Of a stretch of DNA of 64,000 bases, positions 60,127-64,000 are shown one piece after another; position 1 is the stretch's first letter, and every line of letters starts with the position of its first letter. The notes under the pieces were generated by a model. The model was given only the letters and a program-made list of their open reading frames with translations, searched no databases and was not told the origin of the DNA. Source of the stretch: Nocardioides soli (lineage in GTDB: Bacteria; Actinomycetota; Actinomycetes; Propionibacteriales; Nocardioidaceae); NCBI RefSeq assembly GCF_014191495.1, contig NZ_JACHWR010000002.1, positions 992,001-1,056,000 of the forward strand, written 5' to 3'. A program made the translations under genes and the position numbers.

Positions 60127-60855
60127 TTCGCCGCGGCTCGCTGCCCTCGCGGGCTCGGGCAGCGGCGGCTCCAGCAATTCCCAGGGCAGCTCGGCGAGGG
60201 GCACGCCCGGCCGGCGCTCGTGGTCGGGCAGGAGGCAGCCGGTGATCCAGCGGCTCGTCGTCGACACCACCACGCGGCCCTCGTCGTTCACGAGGATCGC
60301 CTCCGCGGTGCCCAGCCGGCGGAGCACCACCGTCTCGAACCCGGTGATCGGCACGTCCGCGCCGGCGACGCCGAGGAACCGCCCGTCGGCCTCCATCGGC
60401 ATCGTGAGGGTGAGCAGGTAGCGGTCCGTGCCGTGCACGTCGACGTAGGGACCGACGACGTGCCGGGCCCGGGTCCGCCGGGGCACCGCGAACCAGTCCG
60501 CCGCCATGTAGTCGTAGAAGCCCACGCTGTCGGGGTGCAGGTCGACCTCCAGCGGCACCGGGGCGTCCCGGCCGGTCGACCGCTGCCACCACTCGAGCCG
60601 CAGCGGGTGGCTGGGCAGCGTGCCCGGCTCGAGGATGATGCCCAGGCCCACCGCGAGCTGGTCGGGAGCCTCCAGGAGGTCGACGAAAGCGGGTGCCAGA
60701 CCGCGGACGTCGGGGTCGAGGAAGGCGCGCCCCTCGGCGACGGCAGCGGCGTGACTGGCCAGGGCGAGCCGCCGCACCTCGGCGACCGTCGCGAAGATGC
60801 CCTCGATCGCCTCGCTGATCACGCTGGCCGGATCAGGCGTCTGGGTGATGGGCAT
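60121..60855 (-). CDS. Cache-domain-like protein
   Basis: 244 residues. It reads like an isolated double- or single-cache sensor domain: YDYMAADWFAVPRRTRARHV, GPYVDVHGTDRYLLTLTMPM, GRFLGVAGADVPITGFETVV and LGTAEAILVNDEGRVVVSTT. It has no signal peptide or membrane helix, so it would be cytoplasmic. It follows the FadR-type regulator gene on the same strand by 12 bp and may sense the same small organic acid. Ends inside a dispersed repeat. Confidence 0.65.
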   Translation of the reverse strand: MPITQTPDPASVISEAIEGIFATVAEVRRLALASHAAAVAEGRAFLDPDVRGLAPAFVDLLEAPDQLAVGLGIILEPGTLPSHPLRLEWWQRSTGRDAPVPLEVDLHPDSVGFYDYMAADWFAVPRRTRARHVVGPYVDVHGTDRYLLTLTMPMEADGRFLGVAGADVPITGFETVVLRRLGTAEAILVNDEGRVVVSTTSRWITGCLLPDHERRPGVPLAELPWELLEPPLPEPARAASRGEG

Positions 60856-60867
60856 CCGGACCGCTCC

Positions 60868-61620
60868 TCAGCTCGCGCTCGATCGGGTCGTGGCGATGTG
60901 GTCGTCGATCAACCGCCGGGTGTCGTCGGCGACCTGCTCCTCGGTCAGTCGCCGGGCCCGGTCGCCCCGGTGCCGGGCCACCTCCTCGACCACGGCGGCG
61001 CGACCGGCCGCCACCGCGGCCGCCGACCGGTCCGTCTGGAGTCGCCACATCACCTGCGCCAGGTCGCCCTGGAGCTCGATCTCCAGTCGGGTCAGTCGTG
61101 CGGACTGCGCGGCCGCCGCCATCTCGATGTAGTAACGGCTCTCGAGGCGGTGCAGCTCGGTGGCGTCGCGTGCGTCCGCCATCCGCGAGACGAGGTCGCG
61201 CAGGCGGGCCAGCTCCGTCGGCGAGGCGCGCTCGGCCGCCTTGTGCGCGGCGGAGCCGGCCACCATGCTGTGCATGTCGCCGAGCTCGCGCAGGTCGCTC
61301 ACCCCGACCTCGGCAAGGCGGTCGTGGGACAGCCGGGCCAGCGCCGCCTGCGACATCCGGACGAAGCTGCCGCCGCCGCGACCGCGCCGGGTCTCCACGA
61401 GTCCCCAGGAGCGCAGCTCGGCCAGCGCGTCGCGGAGCGTGAGCGTCGAGACGTTCAGGGTGGCCGCGAGCTGCGACTCCGAGGGCAGCTGCTCGCCGTC
61501 CTCGAGGAGACCGAGCGCGATGGCGCTGCCGAGGCGACGCGCGACGGCCTGACTCCGGCCGCCCCCGTCCAGGGGCGTGAGCAGGGCGTCGCGCGCGTCG
61601 CCCGAGAGCAGTCGCACCAC
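60868..61620 (-). CDS. FadR/GntR-family transcriptional regulator
   Basis: 250 residues from GTG 61620 or 249 from GTG 61617, chosen because GGGGAGGAGG lies just upstream; the frame is open up to ATG 61722. GntR wing-helix: AVARRLGSAIALGLLEDGEQ, LPSESQLAATLNVSTLTLRD and ALAELRSWGLVETRRGRGGG. The C-terminal helical FCD-like ligand domain includes ELGDMHSMVAGSAAHKAAER. Divergent from the oxidase genes, it probably controls them in response to a hydroxy acid (lactate- or glycolate-type). Confidence 0.85.
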   Translation of the reverse strand: MVRLLSGDARDALLTPLDGGGRSQAVARRLGSAIALGLLEDGEQLPSESQLAATLNVSTLTLRDALAELRSWGLVETRRGRGGGSFVRMSQAALARLSHDRLAEVGVSDLRELGDMHSMVAGSAAHKAAERASPTELARLRDLVSRMADARDATELHRLESRYYIEMAAAAQSARLTRLEIELQGDLAQVMWRLQTDRSAAAVAAGRAAVVEEVARHRGDRARRLTEEQVADDTRRLIDDHIATTRSSAS

Positions 61621-61810
61621 CGCCTCCTCCCCGCCCGCGACCCGTCCGGTCCGCCCCGTCCGTGGGTCCGGCCGCCCGATCGTATGCCCGGCCCGCCCGG
61701 AACTGGGGTTGTCAGTAAACATTCAATCCCATAGGTTTAGCCACCACCCGACGTGATCTGACTCACATCTGACTTCACTCCGATCCATGTCGAGAGGCGG
61801 GAGCTGACCG
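61621..61810. promoter_or_regulatory. Divergent control region between FadR-type regulator and oxidase operon
   Basis: The only AT-richer stretch hereabouts (61708-61740, TCAGTAAACATTCAATCCCA) with repeated TCTGACT/ATCTGACTT words near 61755-61775. No textbook FadR operator (TGGTnnnACCA) is visible. Likely holds both promoters if the GTG start of the regulator is right. Confidence 0.35.
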
Positions 61811-63187
61811 ATGACCCAGACGGACAGGGGAGCGGGCGGCGCGGACGCGCTGTCGTCGCCGTTCACACCGGGCATGCGCGACAACCCCGAGGAGCTCGGG
61901 CGGTACGTCGACGGGATCGTCGGCCGGCCGTTGCCGCTCGTCGACGGGGAGCCGGGGCACGACGAGCCACCGACCCCCGAGCAGGAGTTCGCCGCGGAGT
62001 GGCGCAACGCCGCCTACAACTGCTTCTCCTCCGGCCACAAGTTCTGCCGCGAGGTCTGCCCGGTGATGCAGGTGACGCGCAACGAGTCGTGGACCCCTAC
62101 CGCGTTCCACGCCAACGTCGTGGCGATGGAGAAGGGCGAGCTCTCCGTCGCGGACGTCGCCGCCGACTACGTCAACTGCACCCAGTGCGGCGCCTGCGAG
62201 CTGCGCTGTCCCAACACGCTCTTCACCGGCGACTTCTACCGCTTCCGCACCCGGACGGTCGACGTCGTCAAGGCCGTGCGCGCGCTCGCCGTCGACCAAG
62301 GCGTCCATCAGGAGGGCTGGCGCACCTGGAACGCCCGCACCGACGAGCGCACCCACGAGCCGGTGCTCGGTGACGTCCCCGTCAGCCAGGAGCACGTGCG
62401 CGACTGGAGCGCGGGCCTCGACCTGCCCATCGGCGGCGAGACCGTGCTGTTCGTCGACTGCGAGGCCGCGTTCTACCGCACCTCCGTGCCGCGCGCGGTG
62501 GCGCAGATCCTCCGGCTGGCCGGCTACGAGTTCGGGCTGATGGGGGAGCAGTGGTGCTGCGGCGGCCCGGCGGCCGAGATGGGGTACGTCGACCAGGCCC
62601 AGCGGTTCGCCCGCCACAACCTCGACGACTGGCGCTCGACCGGCACCACCCGGGTACTGGTGCTCGACCCGCACGACTACATCTCGTTCACCGAGGACTA
62701 CCCGCGCTACTTCGGCGACGAGTACGCCGGCATCGAGGTCGTGCTGGTCGTCGAGCTCTTCGCCCAGCTGATCCGGGAAGGACGGCTCACCCCGTCGGTC
62801 CCCGTGGAGCGCACGATCACCTACCACGACCCCTGCCGGCTCAACAAGCGCAAGGGCATCTGGAAGGAGCCGCGCGAGATCCTGCGGGCGATCCCCGGCC
62901 TCACCTTCAACGACGTCGACCGGGTCACCCAGTGGTCCTACTGCTCCGGTGGCGGCGGCGGGCTCCCGGTCGAGAAGCCGGAGCTCACCGCTGCGATCTC
63001 CGAGCGCCGGATGGAGAAGGCGGCCGGGCTCGACGTCGACACGCTGGTCAGCGCCTGTCCCTGGTCGGAGCGGCCGCTCTCGGCCGCGGGCGAGGGGCAG
63101 GACATCGACGTGGTCGACATCCACGAGCTGCTCGCCGTCAGCCTCGGCATCGAGGTCGGCGGCACCACCGACGGCGGCGCGTCATGA
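61811..63187 (+). CDS. Iron-sulphur subunit of a glycolate/lactate-oxidase-like enzyme
   Basis: 458 residues. Two 4Fe-4S clusters: an unusual first set (NCFSSGHKFCREVCPVMQV) and a standard second set (NCTQCGACELRCPNTLF). Two CCG-type motifs follow: EQWCCGGPAAEMGY and TYHDPCRLNK with SYCSGGGGGLPVEKPELTAA. This is the GlcF/LldE/heterodisulphide-reductase-like pattern. It takes electrons from the flavin subunit encoded next and passes them to quinone or another carrier. ATGA overlap with that gene. Confidence 0.88.
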   Translation: MTQTDRGAGGADALSSPFTPGMRDNPEELGRYVDGIVGRPLPLVDGEPGHDEPPTPEQEFAAEWRNAAYNCFSSGHKFCREVCPVMQVTRNESWTPTAFHANVVAMEKGELSVADVAADYVNCTQCGACELRCPNTLFTGDFYRFRTRTVDVVKAVRALAVDQGVHQEGWRTWNARTDERTHEPVLGDVPVSQEHVRDWSAGLDLPIGGETVLFVDCEAAFYRTSVPRAVAQILRLAGYEFGLMGEQWCCGGPAAEMGYVDQAQRFARHNLDDWRSTGTTRVLVLDPHDYISFTEDYPRYFGDEYAGIEVVLVVELFAQLIREGRLTPSVPVERTITYHDPCRLNKRKGIWKEPREILRAIPGLTFNDVDRVTQWSYCSGGGGGLPVEKPELTAAISERRMEKAAGLDVDTLVSACPWSERPLSAAGEGQDIDVVDIHELLAVSLGIEVGGTTDGGAS

Positions 63188-64000
63188 CCCTCCAGGCCGA
63201 GCGTGTCGACGAGGTCGTCGCCGCCCTGCGCACCGTGCTCGCCGACGACCAGATCCTGACCTCCAAGACCGACCGCTTCAACCGGGCCCGGGTCCCCGCA
63301 CCGTTCCCCGTGCACCGGTGGGCCGAGCGGGTGCCCGACCTCGCCGTCCTCCCGACCAGCACCGAGCAGGTCGCCGGCGTGCTGCGGATCGCCAACGACC
63401 TGCGGATCCCGGTGGTGCCCCGCGACGGCGGCACCGGCCTCACCGACGGCGCCGTGCCGCTGCACGGCGGCATCCTGCTCGACGTCAAGCGGATGAACCG
63501 GATCAAGGAGCTCGACCTCGACAACCGCACGGTGACCGTCGGCACCGGCATCAACATGCTCAAGCTCAACGAGGAGCTCGCGCGGCACGGGCTCTTCTAT
63601 CCCGACGACCCCGCGTCGTACCCCTGCTCCCTGGTCGGTGGCCGGATCGGGACCAGCGGCTGGTCGCTGATCGGCTCGCGCTACGGGCACACCCGTGACC
63701 TGGTGCTCAGCTTCGACCACGTGCTGCCGACCGGTGAGGTGCTGCACGTCGGGGACGGCATCGGGCACAAGATCAGCAAGTCCTCGAGCGGCTACCAGCT
63801 CAAGCACCTGTTCATGGGCCACCAGGGGACCCTGGGCGTCGCCACCGAGGCCACGCTCAAGCTCTACCCCAAGCCGGAGGCCGAGCTCTCGCCGTTCTGG
63901 GCGTTCGACGACTACGACGACGCCTACCGCTGCGTGGGCGCCCTCGCGCGGGCCGGCGTCGCCACGTTCGCCGGCGCGGTGCTGTTCGACGAGTGGAAGG
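63184..64000 (+). CDS. FAD-binding oxidase (GlcD-like), cut by window end
   Basis: 272 residues seen from ATG 63184. The FAD_binding_4 (PCMH-type) domain is clear: VPDLAVLPTSTEQVAGVLRI, VVPRDGGTGLTDGAVPLHGG, VKRMNRIKELDLDNRTVTVG and SLVGGRIGTSGWSLIGSRYG, then LKHLFMGHQGTLGVATEATL. It oxidises a 2-hydroxy acid (glycolate, D-lactate or similar). The C-terminal substrate domain is outside the window. Confidence 0.9.
   Translation, partial: MTLQAERVDEVVAALRTVLADDQILTSKTDRFNRARVPAPFPVHRWAERVPDLAVLPTSTEQVAGVLRIANDLRIPVVPRDGGTGLTDGAVPLHGGILLDVKRMNRIKELDLDNRTVTVGTGINMLKLNEELARHGLFYPDDPASYPCSLVGGRIGTSGWSLIGSRYGHTRDLVLSFDHVLPTGEVLHVGDGIGHKISKSSSGYQLKHLFMGHQGTLGVATEATLKLYPKPEAELSPFWAFDDYDDAYRCVGALARAGVATFAGAVLFDEWK

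Overview
The window is very GC-rich, with 4-bp start/stop overlaps (ATGA, GTGA), frequent GTG starts and long antisense shadow frames. It carries several actinobacterial markers: MoeZ, a DUF3107 protein next to a TetR regulator, a MoxR/DUF58/DUF4129 cluster and an AdnA/AdnB helicase-nuclease pair. A high-GC actinomycete of the Nocardioides type is the best guess from gene content alone. I see no rRNA, tRNA, CRISPR array, transposase or phage gene.

Layout. 0-3.5 kb: a small catabolic cluster (aldehyde dehydrogenase, nitrilase-like protein, acyl-CoA ligase, cupin) around a divergent promoter carrying phased palindromes. It ends abruptly inside the cupin gene, which is joined to a ParA gene that has lost its Walker A end. 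4-17 kb: core genes (L,D-transpeptidase, DEAD-box helicase, MiaE-like protein, desaturase, DUF3107, TetR, MoeZ, protease, MoxR/DUF58 cluster, Atl-like protein). 17-30 kb: a catabolic island with DUF1116, FdrA and DUF2877 proteins, a PucR regulator, a UraA-type permease, a three-subunit molybdenum hydroxylase plus CoxG, and an amidase. 30-48 kb: repeats, DinB, acyltransferase, an amidohydrolase/HyuA/HyuB operon, assorted small enzymes, a two-component system and an ion-transport operon. 48-52 kb: carbamate kinase, a ring-opening amidohydrolase (barbiturase/cyanurate hydrolase family) and a CaiB-type CoA-transferase. 52-59 kb: AdnA and AdnB. 59-64 kb: an FAD monooxygenase, a cache-like protein, a FadR-type regulator and a glycolate/lactate-oxidase-like pair, cut by the window end.

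Main hypothesis. The 17-30 kb island and the 48-50.6 kb pair fit together as oxidative pyrimidine breakdown that conserves energy: uracil uptake, Mo-hydroxylation to barbiturate, ring opening to N-carbamoylmalonamate, phosphorolysis by the FdrA/DUF1116/DUF2877 proteins to carbamoyl phosphate plus malonamate, ATP from carbamate kinase, and hydrolysis of malonamate by the amidase. N-carbamoylmalonamate is the one-carbon-longer homologue of oxalurate, the product handled by the related E. coli oxamate carbamoyltransferase. Each step is inferred from family membership and context; none is shown for this organism.

The window is also rich in small palindromic repeats. One family (ends GGTGGTTGAGG / TCTCGAAACCACC) sits at gene 3' ends, supplies stop codons and has been translated into at least two protein tails. 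Another repeat has inserted in frame in the AdnA nuclease domain. A 373-bp tandem duplication at 31.5-32.3 kb contains a hairpin with compensatory base changes.
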